From contig JAKVBF010000001.1 of NCBI GenBank assembly GCA_022447555.1, forward strand, positions 529,655 through 586,264: 56,610 nt of DNA. Reading direction: 5' to 3'. Position 1 is the stretch's first letter. Each line of letters starts with the position of its first letter. Both the position numbers and the translations under genes were made by a program. The notes under the pieces were generated by a model that had not been told where the DNA came from, did not search any database, and saw only the letters and a program-made list of their open reading frames with translations. Below are positions 8,074 to 17,268 of the stretch, in pieces. The DNA is from Mariniblastus sp. GTDB lineage: Bacteria; Planctomycetota; Planctomycetia; Pirellulales; Pirellulaceae.

Positions 8074-8846
8074 TGGCTCTTTTCTGCTGGTCCTAGATGG
8101 CTTTTCTGCGCGTCGATAAACGCGGTAACAAAAGGGCTGGCCGGCTCACGAACGAAGGAGTCGAGCGAACCTTGCTGAACCACCCTTCCCCCTCGCATTA
8201 AAATGAGCTGATCCGCAAAGTACGCCGCCTCACTGAGGTCATGGGTCACCATCAACACCGTTTTATTGAGCGAGTGAAAAATCTGTCGCAATTGAACCTG
8301 CAACTGGCTCCGAATCATCGGGTCTAGAGCACCCAACGGTTCGTCCATCAATAAAACTTCAGGATCTAAGACTAGCGCTCGCATCAAGCTCACCCGCTGC
8401 CGCTGCCCTCCTGAAAGCTGTGCTGGATATCGATCGAGGCAGTCTTTCGGAAGCTGGGTCAACTCACGAAGTTCGCCCAATCGCTGGCTCACTTTCTGGC
8501 TGGACCATTGTCGGTAAGCGGCTGGCAGCACAACGTTTTGACGGGCTGTCAAATGGGGAAATAAACCACCACTTTGGATCACATAGCCGAAGCCCGCTCG
8601 GACCGTTCGGACGTCAAGCTCAGCCAGCCGCCGGCCGTTATAGTAAACGACCCCGGCGTCAGAAGGGATCAAACCCATAATCATGCGGAGCAACGTCGAC
8701 TTACCACAGCCGCTGGGGCCTATCAGCGCGTAAGTGCGGCCTTTCTCAATCAATAAATCTACTTCATCGACCACTCTCAGGCCTTCGTAATGCTTGCTGA
8801 TTTTTGAAAGTCTTAACACGGCTATCTCGTCGCTAATCTTGGTCAT
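8070..8846 (-). CDS. ABC transporter ATP-binding protein (betaine/ergothioneine-type importer)
   Basis: 258 residues from the ATG at 8846; a longer frame to 8990 would overlap most of the end of egtD and adds no conserved sequence. Motifs in order: Walker A 'GPSGCGKST', Q-loop 'VIQSGGLFPHL', signature 'LSGGQRQR', Walker B 'VLLMDEPLGALD' and the switch histidine in 'VTHDLSEAAYFAD'. It powers the binding-domain/permease fusion encoded next, with which it shares a four-base overlap. Its start lies 14 bases inside the end of egtD, so translation of transporter and methyltransferase is probably linked. No C-terminal CBS domains, which many osmoregulatory OpuA ATPases carry, can be seen. That weakly favours a nutrient or thiol importer over an osmosensor. 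Confidence 0.88.
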   Translation of the reverse strand: MTKISDEIAVLRLSKISKHYEGLRVVDEVDLLIEKGRTYALIGPSGCGKSTLLRMIMGLIPSDAGVVYYNGRRLAELDVRTVRAGFGYVIQSGGLFPHLTARQNVVLPAAYRQWSSQKVSQRLGELRELTQLPKDCLDRYPAQLSGGQRQRVSLMRALVLDPEVLLMDEPLGALDPMIRSQLQVQLRQIFHSLNKTVLMVTHDLSEAAYFADQLILMRGGRVVQQGSLDSFVREPASPFVTAFIDAQKSHLGPAEKSQ

Positions 8847-9801
8847 TGACGAGATGCAGTACGGCAAATTGCCGATCCGGGTCCGTCCAGAATTTGCGGA
8901 GGCCGAATCCTGCGGCACCCGCCATCGTGGTAAAACCGTCAATGGTGTATTTATGAGAATACTCGGTGAGCACGCCCTCCCCCGCTGCAAACAGAAACGT
9001 CCTTCCCTGGATGTTCACCGTCTGATCACAAAGGCTGGTCAAATACATTTCGACGCGACCGTTCTCCGGGTCATATTTAACATGGTGCCGAAATTGACTG
9101 ACTTCAAAATCGCCACCTAGCTCCTTGTTGATCCGGTGCAACAAGTTCAGGTTAAACTCCGCCGTGACGTTCTCGGCATCATCGTAGGCTGCCTCGATGA
9201 TGGACGGGTCTTTCTGCAGGTCGATACCAATTAATAGACTGCCGTTCACTCCCTGCAAACGAGCGATCAACGACAGCATTCGACTGGCTTCGCTCGGCGG
9301 AAAATTCCCTATGGTTGAACCCGGGAAGTAGACTGCAACACGTGATGTTGGGTGTGAGGGTCGCGGCAACTGGAATTCAACAGTGAAGTCCGCGACAAGA
9401 GGTAAGATTTCAACATTCGGATACCGCACCCTCAGGGACTCAGCCGTCTTCAAAAGGTGGTCTTCCGAAATATCAACGGGAATATAAGCAGCCAACGTGT
9501 CCAGCGCCTCGATTAGGGTCCGAGTCTTGACGCTACTGCCGCTACCGAACTCAACCAACGCGACACCGCTGCCTATTTGTTGAGCCATTTCGTCAATGTA
9601 ATGCTCCATGATCCACTGCTCGGTTCGGGTCAGATAATACTCGTCGAGGTCGCAGATCTGGTCGAACAACGCCGAGCCGCGCTCGTCGTAAAAATACTTG
9701 CACTTAAGCTTTTTGCGCGGACCGCTTAAACCGGACACAACGTCGTTTAGAAACTCTTGGCTGGTTGATTTTGAGTCGTTATGACTTAATGAGTAATTCA
9801 A
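8833..9801 (-). CDS. egtD: L-histidine N-alpha-methyltransferase EgtD
   Basis: 322 residues, the normal size for EgtD. The TTG at 9801 is the only sensible start, with GGA upstream and an in-frame stop at 9837-9835. Conserved segments are 'KYFYDERGSALFDQIC' (about 35-50), 'EYYLTRTE' (about 54-61), the SAM-binding 'LVEFGSGSSVKTRTLI' (about 82-97), 'YFPGSTIGNFPP' (about 158-169) and 'GVLTEYSHKY' near 280. The Glu and Ser of 'TEYS' correspond, as I recall, to residues contacting histidine in mycobacterial EgtD. The enzyme transfers three methyl groups from SAM to histidine, making hercynine. It is the first gene of a cluster continuing with the ABC importer, DUF427 and egtB. Confidence 0.95.
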   Translation of the reverse strand: MNYSLSHNDSKSTSQEFLNDVVSGLSGPRKKLKCKYFYDERGSALFDQICDLDEYYLTRTEQWIMEHYIDEMAQQIGSGVALVEFGSGSSVKTRTLIEALDTLAAYIPVDISEDHLLKTAESLRVRYPNVEILPLVADFTVEFQLPRPSHPTSRVAVYFPGSTIGNFPPSEASRMLSLIARLQGVNGSLLIGIDLQKDPSIIEAAYDDAENVTAEFNLNLLHRINKELGGDFEVSQFRHHVKYDPENGRVEMYLTSLCDQTVNIQGRTFLFAAGEGVLTEYSHKYTIDGFTTMAGAAGFGLRKFWTDPDRQFAVLHLVNDQD

Positions 9802-10047
9802 GAAAAATCCGTCTAATAAAATTTCGTAAGCGTTCTATTCCGTCTAAGAGAGGCGGGCTGAAACGAGAACTGGCTGGTGATTGCAGGCCCTGTCTTTTTA
9901 TTGTATCCCACGGAACGGAAAATTAGAAACAATGCTTGAAGGCCCTTGCAACTCATCACAAACGCCGCAGTCCTGCCAACCATTAGGGCCGAAGAGGCTT
10001 GGCCGCGACCTGAAACACGGCAATCTCTAGTGCGCGATGTCAGGCGG

Positions 10048-10488
10048 CTAGGTGGCTGCCACTCGATACCGCGATGCTGGAGCGGCCGCGGCGATTTGTC
10101 GGGCCTCGCGCTGCTCACTCTGCTGGCAGGCATCTTCGATGTCGGCAAGCAATTCTTGCAAGTATTCTGCTTGGTGCCGACTGAGGTTAGAGGAGGATGC
10201 CAAGAACGCAATGGCGGCGGCGGGCTGGCCGTCGAATACAATCTGCACCAGCTGCCCACAAGCCTCGGTCACCGACTCAGCCTGTGAACACCGTGCAGAG
10301 TAGAGATATCGATTGCCTTTGCGACGAAATCGCAGCGCTTCTTTGTCGACAAGCCGGTGGAGCATTGTTTTGATCGTGCCCGGCGATGTCTCACACTGAG
10401 AAGAGAGATCCTGGATGATGTCTCGAGAGGTTGTCGGCTGGTTTCGCCAGACACTTCTCATGATCTGCCATTCCAGTTCTGTGTACAT
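10048..10488 (-). CDS. BlaI/MecI/CopY-family transcriptional repressor
   Basis: 146 residues. The first 75 residues are the BlaI-type winged helix: 'ELEWQIMRSVWRNQPTTSRD', 'TSPGTIKTMLHRLVDKEALR' and 'RKGNRYLYSAR'. The rest is a helical dimerisation region. BlaI proteins bind inverted repeats as dimers and are usually released when a membrane metallopeptidase (BlaR1/MecR1, M56 family) cleaves them. No M56 gene adjoins it here: downstream lies a 246-base gap and then egtD, and upstream a small unknown gene. It may act alone or with a partner elsewhere. Its target cannot be read from this window; the region before egtD is a possible one by position only. An AGAGAG tract precedes the start. Confidence 0.85.
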   Translation of the reverse strand: MYTELEWQIMRSVWRNQPTTSRDIIQDLSSQCETSPGTIKTMLHRLVDKEALRFRRKGNRYLYSARCSQAESVTEACGQLVQIVFDGQPAAAIAFLASSSNLSRHQAEYLQELLADIEDACQQSEQREARQIAAAAPASRYRVAAT

Positions 10489-10592
10489 CTAACTCTCTTT
10501 GGTGGCCGTTTCTTGGCAATTCACTGCTGTCCAGAAGAACGTAGGTTTCCAACACCCAAGGAGGGCCAAAGCCGGGGCCCAAAAAGCCAATG

Positions 10593-10610
10593 GGAATCGG
10601 AATCGGAATC
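10593..10610. repeat. Three tandem GGAATC hexamers
   Basis: Three perfect copies of GGAATC in the 297-base gap between the BlaI-type gene and the next gene, with a near-copy following. Probably simple-sequence slippage; no function is evident. Confidence 0.7.
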
Positions 10611-10785
10611 GAAATGGGAACGGTTTTACGAAACCAACCTCTCTTTCTGGTATTCGACAACCTCAGACGTCCCGCTTAAGGAATTTCATAGATTTTGAAA
10701 CGCCTACGCCTGAGGGTCGCTGTGAAGTTGGTGCTAGCGATCTCCCGGCCAAGCGTCACTGGTTGAATAGGCGTTTCGGGCAAAT

Positions 10786-11115
10786 TTATCGTTCTACAAA
10801 AAGCGGCCCGATATACGACGAGTCGCTCCCTTTTAAAAAGGCAAAACGATTTTGCACAAACCCCTGCGATTGAAAAGCGCTTGCAACCGCTTCCTGATTT
10901 TGGGCGGGCCAGCGAAAGTGCTTTATCACTTCATTGCCCAATCTCAACTCCCTGCGTTCCACATCCCAGACCGGCGTCTTATGTGACTTTTTCTCTTGGA
11001 CCGTAATCCACCGATCCTCGACTCGCTCGGACTCCGGACGGCTGAGTGTCCCGACAGCGCTCAAAGTGCTTTGCTCGGGCATTTCCGCCTCGAGCATTCG
11101 TTTTTGTTGTAACAT
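10786..11115 (-). CDS. Small conserved-looking hypothetical protein
   Basis: 109 residues, no signal peptide or membrane segment. The middle part, 'PVWDVERRELRLGNEVIKHF' followed by 'RWPAQNQEAVASAFQSQGF', resembles a short C-terminal segment I have seen in uncharacterised planctomycete proteins: a tryptophan, an 'RREL.LG' stretch and an 'APNQ'-like turn. The first 45 residues are polar and low in conservation-like features. The gene is upstream of and co-directional with the BlaI-type regulator but separated by 297 bases, so co-transcription is doubtful. No function can be assigned. Confidence that it is a real gene is moderate and rests on protein-like composition and the recognised segment. 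Confidence 0.6.
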   Translation of the reverse strand: MLQQKRMLEAEMPEQSTLSAVGTLSRPESERVEDRWITVQEKKSHKTPVWDVERRELRLGNEVIKHFRWPAQNQEAVASAFQSQGFVQNRFAFLKGSDSSYIGPLFVER

Positions 11116-11526
11116 CTTAAGCTTTCTTTGATGAGAAAAGAGTTAATCGACCCCCGGCATTCGCTTGAAAACCGACAGGGCTAGGTGCGGCGGCGGCGAG
11201 AAAAGTGAAAAGGCCTGGGCTTGGCCGCTTACAAGAGTGAACGGGAGTCTCTTCCACAGCACGCTTATTCGCCACCCCTTCAGTGGAACATCGCCCTCGC
11301 AAACCAATACGATTAAAAGGTTTAAAATTTATCCGTATTTGCTAAATGGGTCCCCAGTGAGGCCCCTAGAGCGCCCCAGCTGGCGCAGATTGACAGATTA
11401 ATCGGCTGATTTCAGGGTTCTCACCAACCCTCCCCCCTGTTCGACTCACCAATGTTTCAGATGATGGCATCTGCTGAGGAAACTTCGCCAAACGATCGTC
11501 AGATAACCCGCTCAGGAATTCCAGAC
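11116..11526. other. Intergenic region between divergent genes
   Basis: This 411-base stretch separates a minus-strand hypothetical gene from the plus-strand peptidase and must hold promoters for both. A perfect five-pair hairpin (11371-11375 with 11382-11386) lies about 140 bases before the peptidase start, and a TTGACA at 11390-11395 resembles a -35 box but has no convincing -10 partner. A frame could extend the peptidase upstream to 11452, but the signal peptide favours 11527. Nothing else was recognised. Confidence 0.5.
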
Positions 11527-13722
11527 ATGAATCTCTTTGAAAGCCGCTTTCATCGCCAAACACTGCGGCTTATCGCTGCAGCCCTGATAACCTCCGCCAC
11601 TTTTTTGACCAACAAGCCACTTTCGGCTCAGGACGACATACAGCCCATGCAATATCCGAAAACCAAAACCGTAGACCAGGTCGATGAGTATTTTGGCTTA
11701 AAAGTTGCCGACCCTTACCGATGGCTTGAGGATGATGTCCGTGAATCAGATGACGTACGGAATTGGGTGAACGATCAGAACAAGATTACTTTTTCATATA
11801 TAGAAAATTTGCCATTTCGTGAGGAGATAGAATCACGACTGACGGAGTTGTGGAATTTTGAAAAATACGGGATTCCTTCCAAACAAGGCGGTCGGTATTA
11901 CTTTTCAAAAAATGATGGTCTACAAAACCAGAGCGTGGTCTACCAGATGGACACGCTTGACTCAGAACCCAAGATTTTCATGGACCCCAATCAATGGTCA
12001 AAAGACGGTACTGTCGCTTTGGGTGGGCTCGCTTTCAGCGACGATGGAAAATACGTCGCCTATGGAGTTCAAGATTCTGGTTCCGACTGGCGCACTTGGA
12101 AGTTAATGGACATCACCACCGGAAAAACATTAGATGACGAAATTCGTTGGATCAAATTCGGCTCAGTCGCTTGGGGCGCGGACAGCAAGGGGTTTTATTA
12201 CAGCCGCTATGACACACCTCAAGAAGGCGATGCGTTCCAAGGCCTAAACAAGAACCAAAAAGTGTACTACCACGCGGTGGGCACACCTCAATCGAAGGAT
12301 ATTTTAATCCACGCAGACGCCAAACACCCAGAGTGGGGCTTTCAAGTGGATGTTTCTGAAGATGGGGACTACCTGATCCTAACGGTCTGGAAAGGCACAG
12401 ACGATCGCTATCGCGTGATGTATCAGAAGCTGAACGAGCCACAGGGCAACATGATCGATTTGATTGACAATTTCGAACACGACTATACCTACATTGGCAA
12501 TGACGGCACGCGGTTCTATTTCCAGTCAGATTTTAAGGCGCCCAAAAAATGCATCCTCGCAATCGATCTAGAAAGCCCTGAACAGACGAACTGGGAAGTA
12601 ATCGTACCTGAATCCACCGAGGCCATTTCCAGCGCCGGCATGGTGGGTGATTTTATCGTGGTCAATTATCTCAAAGATGCAAAATCTGAGGTGAAGTTGT
12701 TCGACCAAAAAGGCCAACTCGTTAGGGAGGTCAAATTTCCTGGGATCGGAACCGCCAGTGGTTTTGGTGGCAAGCGATCAAGCAAGAATACCTTTTACAG
12801 CTTTGCCAGCTTTAATCGCCCACCTAGTATTTACGAATACGACCTGAAGACCGGCGACAGTAAATTGTTTCGAGAGTCTGAGGTCGGCTTTAACCCGAAT
12901 GATTTTGTCGTCAAGCAGATTTTTTTCAATAGTAAAGACGGGACTCGAGTCCCGATGTTTTTGGCTTACAAAAAAGGTCTCCAACTAGATGGCACCAACC
13001 CCACCCTGCTCTACGGCTACGGAGGTTTTAACATTTCACTGACCCCCGGCTTCTCGATCTCTCGACTCCAGTGGATGGAGATGGGCGGCGTCTTTGCTAT
13101 GCCCAATCTGCGAGGGGGAGGTGAGTATGGAAAAACTTGGCACAAAGCCGGTACCAAAACGCAAAAACAGAACGTCTTTGATGACTTTATCGCAGCTGCC
13201 GAGTGGCTGATCGAAAACAAATACACATCACCAGGCCATCTTGCCATCCAGGGGGGTAGCAATGGCGGTTTATTGGTTGGCGCATGCATGACCCAACGGC
13301 CAGATCTATTTGGCGCTTGCCTTCCCGCGGTTGGCGTGATGGATATGCTTCGATTTCAAAAATTTACCGCCGGGCGATTTTGGGTCGATGACTATGGCTC
13401 CTCTGAGGCGAGTGAACCCGAATTCCAAGCACTCCTAAACTACTCCCCCTATCACAACATCCAAGACGGCACCGAGTACCCTCCGACGATGGTTAGCACT
13501 GCCGACACCGACGACCGAGTGGTTCCCGGACACAGTTTTAAGTTTGCTGCTCGCATGCAGGAAGCTCAAAAAGGTTCCAACCCCATTTTGATTCGAATTG
13601 AAACGAAGGCGGGGCATGGGGCCGGCAAACCGACCTCCAAGCAAATCGAGGAGAAGGCGGACCAATGGGCGTTTCTGGTCAAGCACCTTGAGATGCAGCC
13701 AGACTTACCACCCAAAAAATAA
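11527..13722 (+). CDS. Secreted prolyl oligopeptidase (S9A family)
   Basis: 731 residues from the ATG at 11527. This start has AGGAA upstream and is followed by a typical signal peptide ending near 'NKPLSAQ'. A beta-propeller (about residues 75-430) begins with 'YPKTKTVDQVDEYFG' and 'VADPYRWLEDD', the S9A opening. The alpha/beta-hydrolase part holds the nucleophile Ser578 in 'GGSNGGLLVGA', the acid Asp in 'STADTDDRVVPGHSFKF' and the His in 'KAGHGAGK', so the triad is complete. The enzyme cleaves short peptides after proline; with a signal peptide it acts in the periplasm, probably on imported or environmental peptides. It is followed by pheA on the same strand after 192 bases, but no functional link is apparent. 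Confidence 0.93.
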   Translation: MNLFESRFHRQTLRLIAAALITSATFLTNKPLSAQDDIQPMQYPKTKTVDQVDEYFGLKVADPYRWLEDDVRESDDVRNWVNDQNKITFSYIENLPFREEIESRLTELWNFEKYGIPSKQGGRYYFSKNDGLQNQSVVYQMDTLDSEPKIFMDPNQWSKDGTVALGGLAFSDDGKYVAYGVQDSGSDWRTWKLMDITTGKTLDDEIRWIKFGSVAWGADSKGFYYSRYDTPQEGDAFQGLNKNQKVYYHAVGTPQSKDILIHADAKHPEWGFQVDVSEDGDYLILTVWKGTDDRYRVMYQKLNEPQGNMIDLIDNFEHDYTYIGNDGTRFYFQSDFKAPKKCILAIDLESPEQTNWEVIVPESTEAISSAGMVGDFIVVNYLKDAKSEVKLFDQKGQLVREVKFPGIGTASGFGGKRSSKNTFYSFASFNRPPSIYEYDLKTGDSKLFRESEVGFNPNDFVVKQIFFNSKDGTRVPMFLAYKKGLQLDGTNPTLLYGYGGFNISLTPGFSISRLQWMEMGGVFAMPNLRGGGEYGKTWHKAGTKTQKQNVFDDFIAAAEWLIENKYTSPGHLAIQGGSNGGLLVGACMTQRPDLFGACLPAVGVMDMLRFQKFTAGRFWVDDYGSSEASEPEFQALLNYSPYHNIQDGTEYPPTMVSTADTDDRVVPGHSFKFAARMQEAQKGSNPILIRIETKAGHGAGKPTSKQIEEKADQWAFLVKHLEMQPDLPPKK

Positions 13723-13914
13723 TCGTGTTCAACAATCACTTAAAAGCCCGCCACCCACCTAGCCTGACGTGAAACACGACAGTTTGTCGCCTCAACTGGA
13801 TGCCTATGGTTCGACTCCTTGCCTCCCAGCAGGCGAAGCATCCCGTTGGCATGTCGACAGTCCGGCAAGGCGCGCCCACAATGGCACAATTAACCAGACC
13901 AAAAATGCGACCTT

Positions 13915-15042
13915 ATGGCGGTACGCCCAATGACTCCTGAACCCGAAAAATCACTCGACGATTTGCGGATCCTGATTGATGATATTGACCAGCAGCTAAT
14001 CGGCCTGATCAATCAACGCGCTCGATTAGTAGTCGACGTGGGTCATATCAAACGCGATGCTGGAATCCCAATTTACGCCCCCCATCGGGAAGCGGCTGTC
14101 TTGGCAAAGATTCAGTCTTACAACGAAGGCCCGATTTCAAATCAAACCATCGAGGCCGTTTACCGCGAATTGATGAGCGGAAGCTTTGCTCTGGAACAGC
14201 CATTGCGAATTGGCTATCTAGGGCCTGTCGGCACCTACAGTCACTTGGCGGCCACACGTCACTTTGGCTCCAGTGTCGAATTTGAAAATCTCCGCGCAAT
14301 CGAGGGGGTGTTTGAAGAGGTGGCGCGAGGGCATGTCGATTACGGCTTGGTCCCTATTGAAAACAGCACCGGTGGAGGGATTACCGAAACACTAGATGCC
14401 TTCATGGCCTACCACGACAAACTGAATATCTATGGCGAAGCCCAGCTGGTCGTCCACTTCAGTCTGCTCGCCAATTGCGCGCCCAACAAAATAAAACGGA
14501 TCTACTCAAAGACGGAGGCCTTTCTTCAGTGTCGTAACTGGCTGATCACCCAATACCCGCAAGCGGAACTGGTCCCCGCTGAAAGCACGGCGGTCGCTGC
14601 GGAGCGCGCTAAGAATGACAACCTCAAGGATCCCGAGGCGGGCTCAGCCGCCATCGGCTCTCAATTAGCGGGAGAAATCCACGGCCTCCACCCGCTGTTT
14701 GAGAAAATTGAAGACCATACAAATAACGTGACCCGGTTTTTGATTCTATCTGAAAGCGAGACTGAGATTTCGGGGGACGACAAAACCTCGATCATGTTCA
14801 CCACCGACGACCGGCCTGGCTCACTCGTCGACGTTTTGAATGTTTTTAAACGTGCGGGGATCAACTTGACGCATATCGACAAACGGCCCAGCCTCGAAGT
14901 GAACTGGGATTACACTTTTTTTATTGACACACTGGGTCACGCGAAAGAGCCCGGCTTTGCTGAGATCATCGGAGAAGCCCGAGCGCACTGCAAGCGATTG
15001 ACCGTGCTTGGCAGTTTCCCCAGATGCAAACGCAACTTGTAG
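13915..15042 (+). CDS. pheA: Bifunctional chorismate mutase / prephenate dehydratase
   Basis: 375 residues. Residues about 13-90 are an AroQ-type chorismate mutase helix bundle: 'LDDLRILIDDIDQQLIGLIN' and 'QRARLVVDVGHIK'. Residues about 98-275 are prephenate dehydratase, with 'GYLGPVGTYSHLAA', 'VPIENSTGGGITETLD' and the catalytic 'NNVTRFLIL' threonine-arginine-phenylalanine. Residues about 290-370 form an ACT domain ('DDRPGSLVDVLNVFKRAGIN', 'DKRPS'), the phenylalanine feedback site. It converts chorismate to phenylpyruvate in the cytoplasm. The start is either 13915 or the ATG at 13930; neither has a clear ribosome binding site. The following BNR gene starts nine bases after the stop, so the two may be co-transcribed. 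Confidence 0.94.
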   Translation: MAVRPMTPEPEKSLDDLRILIDDIDQQLIGLINQRARLVVDVGHIKRDAGIPIYAPHREAAVLAKIQSYNEGPISNQTIEAVYRELMSGSFALEQPLRIGYLGPVGTYSHLAATRHFGSSVEFENLRAIEGVFEEVARGHVDYGLVPIENSTGGGITETLDAFMAYHDKLNIYGEAQLVVHFSLLANCAPNKIKRIYSKTEAFLQCRNWLITQYPQAELVPAESTAVAAERAKNDNLKDPEAGSAAIGSQLAGEIHGLHPLFEKIEDHTNNVTRFLILSESETEISGDDKTSIMFTTDDRPGSLVDVLNVFKRAGINLTHIDKRPSLEVNWDYTFFIDTLGHAKEPGFAEIIGEARAHCKRLTVLGSFPRCKRNL

Positions 15043-15050
15043 GAAGATCG

Positions 15051-16130
15051 ATGGACTGTTCCTCGCGATTGTTTATTTCTGTTAGCCTGCTCATTCTCAG
15101 CAGCTCACCGACAAGCCTCTTGGTCGGGCAGTCTGAGAAAACTATCTGGCAGCTACAAGACTCTGGTGTCACGTCGAGCTTGCGAGGGCTGTGCGTTGTC
15201 GATTCGGAAACGGTATGGGCTAGCGGCAGCGGCGGTACCGTGATCAAGACGGTGGATGGTGGTCATCACTGGGAGAATGTGTCGGTTCCTGATGCTGAAA
15301 ATTTAGACTTCCGGGACCTACATGCCTTTGACTCTAAAACCGCTGTCCTGCTAACTGCCGGCCAGCCGGCGCGCGTTTATCGAACCGACAACGGCGGGAG
15401 CACGTGGGGCTTGCAATTTGAACATCCCAATAAAAAATCTTTTTTTGATGCGATCTCGTTTTTCGATCATCAACACGGAATCGCGATGAGCGACCCTGTC
15501 GACGATCGGGTGTTGTTGATTGAAACATTAGATGGGGGTGAAACATGGAAAGAGTTACCCGCCGCCCGACGGCCAATCAAAGAGAAAGGTGAAGCCGGTT
15601 TTGCGGCCAGCGGTACCAACATGCGGGTTGTGGGCGATTCGGTATACATCGCCTTAGGGGGGGCCGAAAAAAACCAGTCTGAAGACAGCAGTCGCGTGGT
15701 CGTTTCTCACGACCGGGCTCACTCTTGGGCCGCAGCCTCAGTGCCCATGCCTCGCAATGCCAGCAGCGGTGTTTTTTCGATGGTCTTTATCGATCCACAA
15801 AACGCTTTTGTCGTCGGGGGAGATTACCTGAATCAAAGCGAGCGCCAAGGCATCGCCGCTCGGTCACAGGACGGTGGCAAGACTTGGGTCGCGCCCTCCG
15901 GAAACCTGCCTCGCGGCTATCGCAGTGGTGTCGCATTAGGCCGAATCAAAAACCAAGCATTTCTGGTCGCCGTAGGCCCCAAGGGGACGGATATCTCGTG
16001 GGACCTTGGTCAAAACTGGTCCGCCGCATCGGACCAAGGATTTCATGCGGTGCAATTCACTACCGATGGAACCGTGGGTTGGGCGAGCGGGGCCGACGGG
16101 GTGTTAGGCCGATGGAATCCCAAACATTAA
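15051..16130 (+). CDS. Secreted BNR/YCF48-like repeat protein
   Basis: About 359 residues from the ATG at 15051, preceded by AGGAAG and nine bases after pheA; a frame from 15024 would overlap pheA. A signal peptide runs to about residue 30. The rest is a beta-propeller built from BNR/Asp-box repeats: 'DGGHHWENVS', 'NGGSTWGLQF', 'DGGETWKELP', 'DGGKTWVAPS' and 'DLGQNWSAAS'. The arrangement resembles YCF48/HCF136-like and oxidoreductase-like propellers. Such proteins act as extracytoplasmic scaffolds or have unknown roles; catalytic residues of sialidases are not evident. Its place behind pheA suggests shared transcription rather than shared function. Confidence 0.82.
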   Translation: MDCSSRLFISVSLLILSSSPTSLLVGQSEKTIWQLQDSGVTSSLRGLCVVDSETVWASGSGGTVIKTVDGGHHWENVSVPDAENLDFRDLHAFDSKTAVLLTAGQPARVYRTDNGGSTWGLQFEHPNKKSFFDAISFFDHQHGIAMSDPVDDRVLLIETLDGGETWKELPAARRPIKEKGEAGFAASGTNMRVVGDSVYIALGGAEKNQSEDSSRVVVSHDRAHSWAAASVPMPRNASSGVFSMVFIDPQNAFVVGGDYLNQSERQGIAARSQDGGKTWVAPSGNLPRGYRSGVALGRIKNQAFLVAVGPKGTDISWDLGQNWSAASDQGFHAVQFTTDGTVGWASGADGVLGRWNPKH

Positions 16131-16258
16131 TTTTTTAAACAACAGGCCACGACGCTATTGATTGATGATTACCTCTCTATTTCGCCAGCCCGCTTACCGA
16201 AAGATAGCCTACCGCAAACCAAGCCTAACCTTTTTATCAATGCCATTTGGAAATCGCG

Positions 16259-17242
16259 ATGACACGACAGCTTGTTAGCCACCCCTGCGTCTGGAAGGGC
16301 CTGGAAATCACAAGGCGCCCCGATTGGTCGCAACAAATTTCTTCAGACGAGCAACTGGAGTTCAACCGCCTGGCTTCTGGCGATTCCATGGACGCAGCAC
16401 CTCTATTACGAAAGCGCTGTGGCTCGATCCAAGATTCACTTGAGACCGGTTGCGGCGGCGTCCACCTTTGTGGACTGCATATTAGCGATCTAGACCCCGA
16501 ATCCATTCGCGGGGCCTTTCTCAAAATGGCCCAAACAATTGGGCACCCTCTGTCACAGAGCGCCGCGGGTGAAACCATTTTTAGCGTTCGCAATGCCGGC
16601 TATGCCGATGACGACCCGCGCGCTCGAGGGCCTAACACTCGAAAAAAACTGAGCTTTCATACCGACCGTTGCGATGTCATTGGATTCCTTTGTATCCGTC
16701 AAGCGCGTTCCGGCGGTGAAAACCAAGTGGTCAGCTCGGCTGCTCTGTTTAATGAGATGCTGAGGCGGCAGCCGGAATTGCTGGAGATTTTAATGCAGCC
16801 GTTTCATTACCAACGCCATAACGTAGACACCGCCAACCAAGAGCCTTATACGAAGCAGCCCATTTTTTCTTTCAGAGAAGGCCACTTTGCCGCGAATTTT
16901 TTAAGAGTGCTTATCGAACGCGCGCATTCCAATCCGGACTTGCCAGACCTGTCTGCTGAACAGCGCGAAGCGTTGGACTGCCTCGAGTCCATCGCTGCCG
17001 AACCCGACATGCACTACACCTTTCGTCAACAATCCGGCGACCTGTTGTTCTTAAACAATTGGGTCACTTTGCACCGACGAACCGAATTTGAAGACTTTGA
17101 AAATCCAGAACATCGAAGACACATTTTGCGAGCCTGGCTCAGCATGCCGAACAGCCGACCGATCGACCCTCTGTTCGCGGGGAATTATGGTGACACCCGG
17201 GCCGGTGCAATCCGTGGTGGCATGCGTGCAACCTCTGCTTAG
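16259..17242 (+). CDS. TauD/TfdA-like Fe(II)/2-oxoglutarate dioxygenase
   Basis: About 327 residues from the ATG at 16259, with GGAAA upstream; a TTG at 16247 is a weaker alternative. The iron-binding facial triad can be placed: 'SFHTDRCDVIGF' gives the HxD pair near residue 134 and 'RRHILRAWL' near 285 gives the distal His and the 2-oxoglutarate-binding Arg. 'NNWVTLHRRTEF' before it fits the closing strands of the TauD/TfdA (clavaminate synthase-like) jelly roll. The family hydroxylates or cleaves small substrates such as taurine, betaines or alkyl acids, using O2 and 2-oxoglutarate. The gene ends 26 bases from the convergent hutH. The substrate is unknown. Confidence 0.83.
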   Translation: MTRQLVSHPCVWKGLEITRRPDWSQQISSDEQLEFNRLASGDSMDAAPLLRKRCGSIQDSLETGCGGVHLCGLHISDLDPESIRGAFLKMAQTIGHPLSQSAAGETIFSVRNAGYADDDPRARGPNTRKKLSFHTDRCDVIGFLCIRQARSGGENQVVSSAALFNEMLRRQPELLEILMQPFHYQRHNVDTANQEPYTKQPIFSFREGHFAANFLRVLIERAHSNPDLPDLSAEQREALDCLESIAAEPDMHYTFRQQSGDLLFLNNWVTLHRRTEFEDFENPEHRRHILRAWLSMPNSRPIDPLFAGNYGDTRAGAIRGGMRATSA

Positions 17243-17268
17243 CTGCACAGACCCATCGTCCGCAGAGT

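Noticed and set aside
10391-10660. 89-codon minus-strand frame with an Ile-Pro repeat
   Set aside because: The repeat is the translation of the GGAATC hexamers, and most of the frame overlaps the BlaI-type gene.
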